DNA from: Flavobacterium rivuli WB 3.3-2 = DSM 21788
GTDB taxonomy: Bacteria > Bacteroidota > Bacteroidia > Flavobacteriales > Flavobacteriaceae
Direction: 5' to 3'
Length of the DNA: 64,000 bases
NCBI RefSeq assembly: GCF_000378485.1
Contig: NZ_KB899967.1
Coordinates: 558,001 to 622,000, forward strand
The position numbers were made by a program, and so were the translations under genes. A model generated the notes under the pieces. The model was not told where the DNA came from. It did no database searches and saw nothing but the letters and a program-made list of their open reading frames with translations. Positions 8,841 to 16,887 of the stretch are shown piece after piece; position 1 is the first letter of the stretch; each line of letters opens with the position of its first letter.

Positions 8841-9613
8841 TTATATAAAGTTTCCAGGCTCTTTCTTTTTAGGTTCAACATTACGTGGGAGTTCAGGCTT
8901 CGGAACACCAGTGCTTTCTATGACAGTATTGGATTTAAAAATATCATTAATTTTTGTATCAGGATTATTTTTAATTACCTCTTTAATTTCCAACACATTA
9001 GCTCTTACAAATTCAAGAGGTTTCAAACCTTCACTTTGTGCTGCATCTAACTTGTCTTTTAAGGCATTATTGTACTTAGGATGAGGCCCATGCGTACCTT
9101 CACCAGTTGATTTTTTAAATTTAGGAACAGGTATTTTATTTTCCGCGCCATCATAATTAAATCCTTCATCTCTGGCAGCTTTAACAACCTCATGATTTCT
9201 TAATGCTCTTGGCCAAACATGATGAACCTCTGATTCTCCTACAACTCAGCCGTTTTTACTCCTGTTTCAACAGCAGCCCTAACAGTGTTCATTGCTGTTC
9301 CTGTTAAAGGAGGTGTATTTGTTGTCTCTAAAAGAGCTCCAAACCAAACTCCTTCTAAGCCTTCGAGCTCTCTGTAGGCAATAACCTTATTCGACGCAAA
9401 ATTGTTCGGAGACTGGAAAGCATATTTCTCTGCTAATGGGTCAATACTCATAAAACGACCTATAGCATAGTCATAATTTCTATACTTAAAACTATCCCAG
9501 TTAAGCCCCAGCTCGTCTTGGCGTTCCTGCCCTTGGTACTTATAATTATAGCTAATATATTGAATGCTTTCAAATTTATTGTCATAGTAACATAAGTTAG
9601 AACCGCAATAAAC
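8841..9613 (-). pseudogene. Rhs protein C-terminal remnant with AHH nuclease toxin domain, truncated and frameshifted
   Basis: Reading leftward from about 9613, one frame encodes the end of an Rhs core: a YKYQGQERQDELGLNWDSFK stretch, RNYDYAIGRFMSIDPLAEKY, then AFQSPNNFASNKVIAYRELE. It stops at 9239-9241. From 9237 another frame encodes an AHH-type HNH/endonuclease VII toxin: EVHHVWPRAL, GFNYDGAENKIPVP, GTHGPHPKYNN, ending at 8841. One extra base near 9243-9247 (GAG-TT to GAG-GTT) would fuse the frames. Nothing of the large N-terminal Rhs shell is present; the fragment begins at the cox operon terminator. The AHH domain carries the paired His and the later His expected for a ββα-metal nuclease. 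Confidence 0.75.
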
Positions 9614-9643
9614 AAAAAAAGGCTACCCATTCGGATAGCCTTC
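9614..9643 (-). terminator. Terminator of the act-cox operon
   Basis: On the minus strand AAGGCTATCC and GGGTAGCC(TT) form a stem around GAAT, followed by seven T residues, just after the coxA stop at 9661. Confidence 0.85.
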
Positions 9644-9660
9644 TTCATATTTAATATTTA

Positions 9661-11481
9661 CTAAGAGTGGTGTAGTTCTTCTTCACCCTCTTTCATAGGA
9701 ACTGTTTGAGGAACAAAGTCATCATCATGTCCCGGTTTGCTGTAATCATACGGCCACCTGTATACTTCAGGTATTTCGCCCGGCCAGTTACCGTGAATGT
9801 GCTCTACAGGAGTTGTCCACTCCAGTGTGTTAGCCCTCCATGGGTTCTGGATCGCTTTTTTACCTTTAAATATGCTGTAGAAGAAGTTCCACAGGAATAC
9901 TAACTGGAATGCTGCTCCTACAAGTGCAAACATTGTAATTACAATGTTAACATCGGCAAGGTCATCAAATAGCGGGAAGTTAGTATTAGTATAGTAACGT
10001 CTTGGCAAACCTGCCATACCTACAAAGTGCATTGGGAAGAATACTCCGTAAGCACATATTGCAGTTACCCAGAAGTGAATGTAACCAAGTGTTTTGTTCA
10101 TCATCCTGCCGTATAATTTAGGGAACCAGTGGTATATACCGGCAAACATACCGTATAGTGCAGAGATACCCATTACAAGGTGGAAGTGAGCTACCACAAA
10201 GTAAGTATCGTGAACGTTAATATCAAGCGTACTGTCACCAAGTATAATACCTGTAAGACCACCCGTAATGAACGTAGATACAAAACCTATAGAGAACAAC
10301 ATGGCAGGGTTCATTTGCAGGTTACCCCTCCATAATGTAGTTATCCAGTTAAACGCTTTTACAGCAGATGGTATTGCAATAAGTAGTGTTGTAAAGGTAA
10401 ACACAGATCCAAGGAACGGGTTCATACCCGAGATGAACATGTGGTGTCCCCAAACGATTGTTGAAAGGAATGCAATAGCTAATATTGAAGCGATCATCGC
10501 ACGGTAACCAAAGATTGGCTTACGCGCATTTGACGTCATAATTTCAGAAACAAGACCCATTGCAGGAAGGATTACAATGTAAACTTCCGGGTGGCCAAGG
10601 AACCAGAAAAGGTGCTCGAACAATACCGGAGATCCACCTTGGTAGTGTAGTACTTCTCCTGCGATATAAATATCAGAAAGGAAGAATGAAGTACCAAAAC
10701 TCCTGTCCATGATAAGTAGTAATGCAGCAGATAAAAGAACCGGGAACGATACAATACCAATAACTGCAGTTACAAACAAAGCCCATATTGTAAGTGGAAG
10801 CCTTGTCATAGACATACCTTTTGTTCTTAGGTTGATAACGGTAACTACATAGTTAAGAGATCCCATTAGCGACGATGCAATAAATATCGCCATAGATACT
10901 AACCAAAGCGTCATACCAAGACCAGAACCGCCTATTGCCTGAGGAAGGGCACTTAATGGCGGATAGATTGTCCATCCGGCAGAAGCAGGGCCAGCCTCAA
11001 CAAACAGTGAGCAAACCATGATTACCGCAGAGATAAAGAACATCCAATAAGAAAGCATGTTCATAAATCCTGATGCCATATCCCTTGCACCAATTTGCAG
11101 CGGGATAAGCAGGTTACTAAACGTACCACTTAAACCGGCCGTTAGTACAAAGAATACCATTATAGTACCGTGAATGGTAACAAGTGCAAGGTAAATATCA
11201 TTACGCATTACACCATCCGGTGCAAACTTATCTCCTAAAAGTATTTTAAATATCGTAAACGACTCCTCCGGCCATGCAATTTGCATACGGAATAAAAGAG
11301 ACATTATGATACCTATAATACCCATAAGCGTACCAGTAAGCAGGTATTGTTTAGCGATCATTTTATGATCAAGGCTAAAAATATACTTCTCTATGAAAGT
11401 CTGCTCATGGTGATGGTCGTGGGCATCGTGATTATCGTGTCCGTCGTGAGCGTGTATCTCGTCGTGTCCTACTGCTGACAT
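9661..11481 (-). CDS. ctaD: Cytochrome c oxidase subunit I
   Basis: The catalytic subunit of the haem-copper terminal oxidase, reducing O2 at the haem a3-CuB site in the inner membrane. The 606-residue protein has about 12 helices, the HPEVYIVILP motif (CuB His and cross-linked Tyr), the HH pair in WGHHMF, and the VVAHFHLVMG haem-ligand helix. The N-terminus carries a His/Asp-rich tail (HDEIHAHDGHDNHDAHDHHHE) not needed for catalysis. It is the last gene of the operon, 27 bp after coxB. Subunit III is not in the window. Confidence 0.96.
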   Translation of the reverse strand: MSAVGHDEIHAHDGHDNHDAHDHHHEQTFIEKYIFSLDHKMIAKQYLLTGTLMGIIGIIMSLLFRMQIAWPEESFTIFKILLGDKFAPDGVMRNDIYLALVTIHGTIMVFFVLTAGLSGTFSNLLIPLQIGARDMASGFMNMLSYWMFFISAVIMVCSLFVEAGPASAGWTIYPPLSALPQAIGGSGLGMTLWLVSMAIFIASSLMGSLNYVVTVINLRTKGMSMTRLPLTIWALFVTAVIGIVSFPVLLSAALLLIMDRSFGTSFFLSDIYIAGEVLHYQGGSPVLFEHLFWFLGHPEVYIVILPAMGLVSEIMTSNARKPIFGYRAMIASILAIAFLSTIVWGHHMFISGMNPFLGSVFTFTTLLIAIPSAVKAFNWITTLWRGNLQMNPAMLFSIGFVSTFITGGLTGIILGDSTLDINVHDTYFVVAHFHLVMGISALYGMFAGIYHWFPKLYGRMMNKTLGYIHFWVTAICAYGVFFPMHFVGMAGLPRRYYTNTNFPLFDDLADVNIVITMFALVGAAFQLVFLWNFFYSIFKGKKAIQNPWRANTLEWTTPVEHIHGNWPGEIPEVYRWPYDYSKPGHDDDFVPQTVPMKEGEEELHHS

Positions 11482-11508
11482 ATTTCTTTAATTTGAATAT
11501 TTTAAGAA

Positions 11509-12708
11509 TTATTTTTTGATAACCTGTGCTACAGTCATTTTAGTGGCTGTAGAATCTGGTTTTGCTGTATTAGTTGAGTCTTTTGCTGTTGCAGGAGCTG
11601 CTTCGCCGGCAGCCGGCGCAGCAGGCTGTTTAGATTCTTTAACGGCAGCCGAAAGCGTTTGCTTAGCGCTTAACCATTTGTTAAAGGTAGCCTCATCTTC
11701 AACAACAACCTTCATTTGCATGTTATAGTGAGATGCACCACATATTTTATTACATAATAATAAATAATCAAAAGTATAAGGCTCTAAAGCCGCGCCACCT
11801 GTAGCAGCTGCTTCGGCACTCTTCTTAGATCGTAACTCATTAATATGAGCAACTTTTTTCATGATAGAAGGATCCTGGCGCATTTCATCAGTAGTAACAG
11901 TAGGTACAAAACCAAACTGTGTTACCATACCCGGAACAACATTCATCTGTGCCCTAAAGTGTGGCATGTATGCAGAGTGCAATACATCCTGAGAACGGAA
12001 TTTAAAGATAATTTGTTTACCTTTTGGTAAGTGAAGTTCGCTTGCCTGGATATCATCCTGAGCATTAGCGTCTCCCATATCTACACCAAGTGTGTTTACA
12101 CCTTCTATATAACGTACGTTAGCTTTACCAAGTTTGCCATCTTTACCGGCATAGCGCACTTCCCAGTTAAACTGTTTTGCGTATACTTCTACATAAATAG
12201 CATCTTCTTTAGCCTCTTCGTCAATAAACATAATGTTTGTCCATGCATAAAGACCATATAAAATAAGACCGGCAAGAACGATTACAGGAATAATAGTCCA
12301 GATAAATTCAAGTTTATCGTTATCAGCATAATAAAATGCTTTCCTGTCTTTCCTACCTCTGTTAATGAACGAGAAGTAATGAAGTAAAAATTGGGTTAAA
12401 ACCTGAACGACACCAATAAGCCACATTGAAATTGACATAAGACTATCGTACTGTGGGCCATGTTCTGAAGCAGGAGTACCCAGTAAAAGGTCACCCCATT
12501 TCATCATAGAATAAATTGTGAAGATATAAATGAAACCCAAAAAACCAAACATCAGGTAACCATTCACATTATTATCCCTATCAGTAGCTACTTCCGGATT
12601 TTCATTATAAGTGGCAGCACCCACTTGTGTAAGGTGGAATATTTTAGTTAATTGCCATATTGCAATGCCTAATAAAACTAAAACTACAATTACCAATAAA
12701 CTCGTCAT
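11509..12708 (-). CDS. coxB: Cytochrome c oxidase subunit II (CuA)
   Basis: Accepts electrons from cytochrome c through the CuA centre and passes them to subunit I. The 399-residue protein has an N-terminal hydrophobic helix, two further helices around residues 50-150, and a periplasmic cupredoxin domain with HSAYMPHFRAQM and the CuA motif CNKICGASHYNMQM. The CuA site marks it as a cytochrome c, not quinol, oxidase. The C-terminus is a low-complexity Ala/Pro/Lys/Thr tail. It sits between actF (19 bp gap) and ctaD. Confidence 0.95.
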   Translation of the reverse strand: MTSLLVIVVLVLLGIAIWQLTKIFHLTQVGAATYNENPEVATDRDNNVNGYLMFGFLGFIYIFTIYSMMKWGDLLLGTPASEHGPQYDSLMSISMWLIGVVQVLTQFLLHYFSFINRGRKDRKAFYYADNDKLEFIWTIIPVIVLAGLILYGLYAWTNIMFIDEEAKEDAIYVEVYAKQFNWEVRYAGKDGKLGKANVRYIEGVNTLGVDMGDANAQDDIQASELHLPKGKQIIFKFRSQDVLHSAYMPHFRAQMNVVPGMVTQFGFVPTVTTDEMRQDPSIMKKVAHINELRSKKSAEAAATGGAALEPYTFDYLLLCNKICGASHYNMQMKVVVEDEATFNKWLSAKQTLSAAVKESKQPAAPAAGEAAPATAKDSTNTAKPDSTATKMTVAQVIKK

Positions 12709-12727
12709 TTGTTTATTTCTTTAAATA

Positions 12728-14314
12728 TTAATAATGAAAATGCTTACTTTCTTCAATCAATGGGTTGCGTTTAGCAAGCAACGGCACTTTTGTTAATGCA
12801 GTAAACACTACAAAGATAAACAGGCCAAAGAAAAATAATACAGAACCTATTTCTCCTGCACCTATAAACCATTGGTCACCTACAGTAGCCGGCATGATCA
12901 TGTTGAAGAAATCTACATAATGGCCACAAAGTATTACAATACCTGCCATAACTACTATCCATGAAAGACGTTTAAAATCAGTATTGACTAATATCAATAT
13001 AGGGAAAACAAAGTTCATTACTACCATCCCAAAGAATGGAAGGTTATAGTTATCTATACGCATTTTAAAATATACAACCTCTTCCGGCATATCGGCATAC
13101 CACATAAGCATGAATTGCGAGAACCAAAGGTACGTCCAGAATACACTTATACCAAACATAAATTTAGCAAGGTCATGAATATGGCTTGTATTAACATATT
13201 CAAGGTAACCTTTAGATTTTAAATATAGGGTAACTAATGCTATCGTAGTAATACCACTTACAAAGAAACTTGCAAATACATACCAGCCAAACAGGGTGCT
13301 GTACCAGTGCGGATCTACCGACATGATCCAGTCCCAAGACATGATAGACTCTGTAACGATAAAGAAAGCAAGGAAGCCTGCAGCTGCCTTAAAGCTTTTC
13401 TTATAAGCTAAATTATCTGTAGCTTCATCCTGTGCAAGTGATTGTTTCCTTGAATACTGACGGTATAAAATCCATCCTCCAAAAAATATAACTGCCCTTA
13501 TAAGGGTAAAAGTACCATTTAAATAACCTGATTTGGCTTTTATAAGGTGGTCTTCGGCTACAACCGCAGGATCCATCCATATAAACAGGTGGTGAAATTG
13601 TAAAACCCCTAAAACAAGCAATACAAAAACCACTATAGAACCAGGTAAAAGGTAACTTGTAATACCTTCCATAACCCTGAAAAGTACCGGAGACCAACCT
13701 GCCTGTGCTACATTTTGTATAGCATAAAAAGCAAGTACTCCTAATGATATTAGCATAAAAAATATTGCAGCAACATATAATGCAGCCCATGGTTTGTTTT
13801 GCAATTGCTTAAACACGTGCTCAGCATGTTCTTTATGTGCATCATGTTCAGCGTGAGCGTCATGCCCTTTGTGAGCATCATGAACAGCATCTATAGCAGC
13901 TTTATCAGCAGCATGAGCCAATTCTGAATGCTCATCATGACCTGCTTCTTGGGCATCGCCGGTAGGAGATGCAGCATCATGTGAAGTTGCAACAGTATCA
14001 TGCTCTGCGTGAGTTGCTACAGCATTAACAGAATCATGGCCTTCATGAGTACCCTCTGCTTCAGCAGCAGAATGTTCTACTACAGCAGGTACATCAGCAT
14101 GTTCTGCATGAGCCGCTTCAGCCTCATGGTGCTCTGCTCCGGCCGCTTCATGAGCACCGGCTTCGCCGTGGCCTCCATGATGTTCAGCAGCTAAGATTTG
14201 CTCTACTTCTTCAAGAGATGTGGGTGCAGTAAAAAAACTATAACCTATCCCAAGGATACCAACGGCCATCAGGATAAAGGCAAAAGTTCTTAAACTATTT
14301 GAAAATGTATACAT
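12728..14314 (-). CDS. actF: Alternative complex III subunit ActF (quinol:cytochrome c oxidoreductase)
   Basis: An integral membrane, NrfD-like subunit of alternative complex III, which oxidises menaquinol and reduces cytochrome c. The 528-residue protein begins with one helix (about residues 8-28), then a long Ala/His/Glu/Asp-rich insertion from about 43 to 170 with roughly 25 histidines, then about ten membrane helices. The insertion is unusually long and could bind metal; ActF homologues often have shorter linkers. It lies 31 bp after actE and 19 bp before coxB. Confidence 0.9.
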   Translation of the reverse strand: MYTFSNSLRTFAFILMAVGILGIGYSFFTAPTSLEEVEQILAAEHHGGHGEAGAHEAAGAEHHEAEAAHAEHADVPAVVEHSAAEAEGTHEGHDSVNAVATHAEHDTVATSHDAASPTGDAQEAGHDEHSELAHAADKAAIDAVHDAHKGHDAHAEHDAHKEHAEHVFKQLQNKPWAALYVAAIFFMLISLGVLAFYAIQNVAQAGWSPVLFRVMEGITSYLLPGSIVVFVLLVLGVLQFHHLFIWMDPAVVAEDHLIKAKSGYLNGTFTLIRAVIFFGGWILYRQYSRKQSLAQDEATDNLAYKKSFKAAAGFLAFFIVTESIMSWDWIMSVDPHWYSTLFGWYVFASFFVSGITTIALVTLYLKSKGYLEYVNTSHIHDLAKFMFGISVFWTYLWFSQFMLMWYADMPEEVVYFKMRIDNYNLPFFGMVVMNFVFPILILVNTDFKRLSWIVVMAGIVILCGHYVDFFNMIMPATVGDQWFIGAGEIGSVLFFFGLFIFVVFTALTKVPLLAKRNPLIEESKHFHY

Positions 14315-14345
14315 ATATTTATGCTTTCAGTGTTCTACAAATTTA

Positions 14346-14888
14346 TTATTCGCTCTTAAGTTTCATCACATAATGGGCAACCTGCCAGCGCTCTGTTTGA
14401 GAAAGCTGGTTAGCATGAGATCCCATCATGTTAAGTCCGTAAGTTTCTACATGAAAAATACTTCCCTCAGTAATTACCCTGTCTTTATAGTTAGGTACAC
14501 CGGCAAATTTTTCTCTCTTAGCAAGGTTACCTTTACCGTCTCCTTTATCGCCATGGCATATAGCACAGTAAATAGTAAAAAGCTCCTCACCTTTTTTAAG
14601 GTCTACTTCTTCGGCTGTTAATGGCGATTTAAGGTTAGCTTTTGCAGCCTCATAACCTTCCGGCGTGTTAGGATACTCATAAGGAGTATAACCCCTCGGT
14701 ATAGATCCGTTAGCAGGCAACTGCCCTTCTTTACCGTTACCAAATGCAGCAGATTCCTGGTAAGGCTCATAAGCTACAGACTGGTACATGTTCGGGAAAT
14801 ACTGGTAATTAGGCGCACCCTTATCGTGACACGAAGTTAGGGAAGCCACTACAGCAACCAGTACTACTATTTTAGATAATGCTTTCAT
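14346..14888 (-). CDS. actE: Alternative complex III cytochrome c subunit ActE
   Basis: A 180-residue monohaem cytochrome c lipoprotein. The signal MKALSKIVVLVAVVASLTSC ends in a lipobox Cys. The haem motif CAICHGDKGDGKG occurs at about residues 112-124 and a distal NMMGSHANQLS segment can supply the Met ligand. It passes electrons from the complex toward the oxidase in the periplasm. It starts 5 bp after actD. Confidence 0.92.
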   Translation of the reverse strand: MKALSKIVVLVAVVASLTSCHDKGAPNYQYFPNMYQSVAYEPYQESAAFGNGKEGQLPANGSIPRGYTPYEYPNTPEGYEAAKANLKSPLTAEEVDLKKGEELFTIYCAICHGDKGDGKGNLAKREKFAGVPNYKDRVITEGSIFHVETYGLNMMGSHANQLSQTERWQVAHYVMKLKSE

Positions 14889-14893
14889 ACTTC

Positions 14894-15421
14894 TTAATAA
14901 TGCTTTTCAATTACTTTTACCTCTACAGCTCCGGTTTCCTGAAAAAATGCAACCAATTCGTTTTCATCACCTTTAACAGAAACTTCCATCAAAAAATGGT
15001 CATCTGTAGTTCTTACATCCGGGTTCTCAGCAGCCTTAAACGGCCATAATTTACTTCTCATGTAAAAAGTAATAACCATTAAGTGAGCAGCAAAAAACAC
15101 GGTCATCTCAAACATTACCGGTACAAAAGCCGGCATATTCTGGATATAGCTAAAGCTTGGCTTACCACCAATATCCTGTGGCCAGTCCTGGATCATGATA
15201 TAGTTCATCATGGTAGTAGCTACCGATAAACCTACTAAACCATATAAGAAAGAGGCAATAGCTATCCTTGTAGGTGCAAGACCCATGGCTTTATCAAGGC
15301 CATGTACAGGGAATGGCGTGAAAACTTCTTCAATGTGATGATGTGCAGCGCGTGTTTTCCTTACTGCATCCATTAGGATATCATCGTCATTATACAATAC
15401 GTGTAAAACTTTATTGCTCAT
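14894..15421 (-). CDS. actD: Alternative complex III subunit ActD (DUF3341)
   Basis: A 175-residue membrane protein of the DUF3341 family with two helices (about residues 55-80 and 100-125) and conserved short soluble ends. It is a structural subunit of alternative complex III with no known cofactor. It starts 4 bp after actC and is almost certainly cotranslated with it. Confidence 0.92.
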   Translation of the reverse strand: MSNKVLHVLYNDDDILMDAVRKTRAAHHHIEEVFTPFPVHGLDKAMGLAPTRIAIASFLYGLVGLSVATTMMNYIMIQDWPQDIGGKPSFSYIQNMPAFVPVMFEMTVFFAAHLMVITFYMRSKLWPFKAAENPDVRTTDDHFLMEVSVKGDENELVAFFQETGAVEVKVIEKHY

Positions 15422-15425
15422 GTTC

Positions 15426-16847
15426 TTAGTGATGATTATGTTCTGAATGTGAATGATTGTCGTGACCGTTATCCCTTAACTTTTTATAAGTTTCGCTGGA
15501 TGTTTTCATGATAGATTTAACCTCTGCCTGTGCAATTACAGGGAAGCTCCTTGAGTAAAGAAGGAACAACACGAAGAAGAAACCAATTGTACCAATGAAG
15601 AAACCTGCATCTACAAATGTAGGCTGGAACATTGTCCATGAAGACGGAAGGTAATCCCTGTGAAGCGAGGTAACGATGATTACGAAACGCTCAAACCACA
15701 TACCTATATTAACAACAATTGATATTATAAAAGAAACCATAATACTGGTCCTGATCTTTTTAAACCACATAACCTGCGGAGAAACCACATTACAGGTCAT
15801 CATTAGCAAATATGCCCACCAGTAAGGACCTGTAGCCCTGTTGATAAATGCATACTGCTCATACTCTACACCAGAATACCATGCAATAAATAACTCTGTA
15901 ATATATGCAGTACCTACAATAGATCCTGTAATCATGATTACTATATTCATCAATTCGATATGCTGAACAGTGATGTAAGCCTCAAGATTAGATACCTTTC
16001 TCATGATGATAAGCAGGGTGTTTACCATTGCAAATCCTGAGAAGATAGCTCCCGCAACAAAGTATGGCGGAAGGATTGTAGTGTGCCATCCCGGTATAAC
16101 CGAGGTAGCAAAGTCAAAAGATACGATAGTGTGTACCGAAAGTACAAGAGGGGTAGCAAGACCTGCAAGCACAAGAGAAACCTCTTCAAAGCGCTGCCAG
16201 TCTTTTGCGCGGCCACTCCAGCCAAAACTTACTATAGAGTATACTCTTTTTGTAAAAGGAGTTACAGCCCTGTCGCGAAGCATCGCAAAATCGGGAAGTA
16301 AACCTGTCCACCAGAATACTAATGATACCGAAAGGTATGTCGAGATCGCGAACACGTCCCAAAGAAGTGGTGAGTTAAAGTTAACCCACAACGAACCAAA
16401 CTGGTTAGGTATTGGCATTACCCAGTAAGCTAACCAAGGGCGACCCATGTGGAATACCGGGAACATAGCCGCCTGGATTACAGAGAAAATGGTCATAGCC
16501 TCTGCAGAACGGTTAATGGCCATTCTCCATTTTTGGCGGAATAACAATAGTACAGCCGAGATAAGTGTACCGGCGTGGCCAATACCTACCCACCAAACAA
16601 AGTTGGTAATATCCCAGGCCCAGCCTACTGTCTTGTTAGATCCCCATGTACCAATACCTGTACCTACTGTATAGGAAACACACGCTACGCCCCAAAGAAA
16701 GGCAATAAGCGCTATGGTAAATGCAATCCACCAGTGCTTGTTAGCCCTGCCTTCCACAGGCCTTGCAACATCAACTGTTACATCGTGGTAATTTTTGTCA
16801 CCTATAATTAAAGGTTTTCTAATGGGAGCTTCGTAATGAGACGACAT
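15426..16847 (-). CDS. actC: Alternative complex III subunit ActC (NrfD/PsrC-like quinol-binding membrane protein)
   Basis: A 473-residue NrfD-type polytopic protein with about ten helices. In the solved complexes it carries the quinol site and contacts ActB. Conserved features include the WWVGIGHAGTLISAVLLLFRQ region and helices with the PVFHMGRPW stretch. The C-terminus ends in a His-rich tail (GHDNHSHSEHNHH). It follows actB after 40 bp. Confidence 0.94.
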   Translation of the reverse strand: MSSHYEAPIRKPLIIGDKNYHDVTVDVARPVEGRANKHWWIAFTIALIAFLWGVACVSYTVGTGIGTWGSNKTVGWAWDITNFVWWVGIGHAGTLISAVLLLFRQKWRMAINRSAEAMTIFSVIQAAMFPVFHMGRPWLAYWVMPIPNQFGSLWVNFNSPLLWDVFAISTYLSVSLVFWWTGLLPDFAMLRDRAVTPFTKRVYSIVSFGWSGRAKDWQRFEEVSLVLAGLATPLVLSVHTIVSFDFATSVIPGWHTTILPPYFVAGAIFSGFAMVNTLLIIMRKVSNLEAYITVQHIELMNIVIMITGSIVGTAYITELFIAWYSGVEYEQYAFINRATGPYWWAYLLMMTCNVVSPQVMWFKKIRTSIMVSFIISIVVNIGMWFERFVIIVTSLHRDYLPSSWTMFQPTFVDAGFFIGTIGFFFVLFLLYSRSFPVIAQAEVKSIMKTSSETYKKLRDNGHDNHSHSEHNHH

Positions 16848-16887
16848 AATATTTTTATGTTTGTTTCTTTATTAATACTTTTTACTA

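Noticed and set aside
9460..9648. Minus-strand frame starting MKKAIRMGSLFLF that looks like a small membrane protein.
   Set aside because: It begins inside the cox terminator hairpin and overlaps, in another frame, the convincing Rhs core peptide.
13425..13790. Open frame in actF in another phase.
   Set aside because: Shadow of the His-rich and membrane-coding sequence; no start signal or homology.
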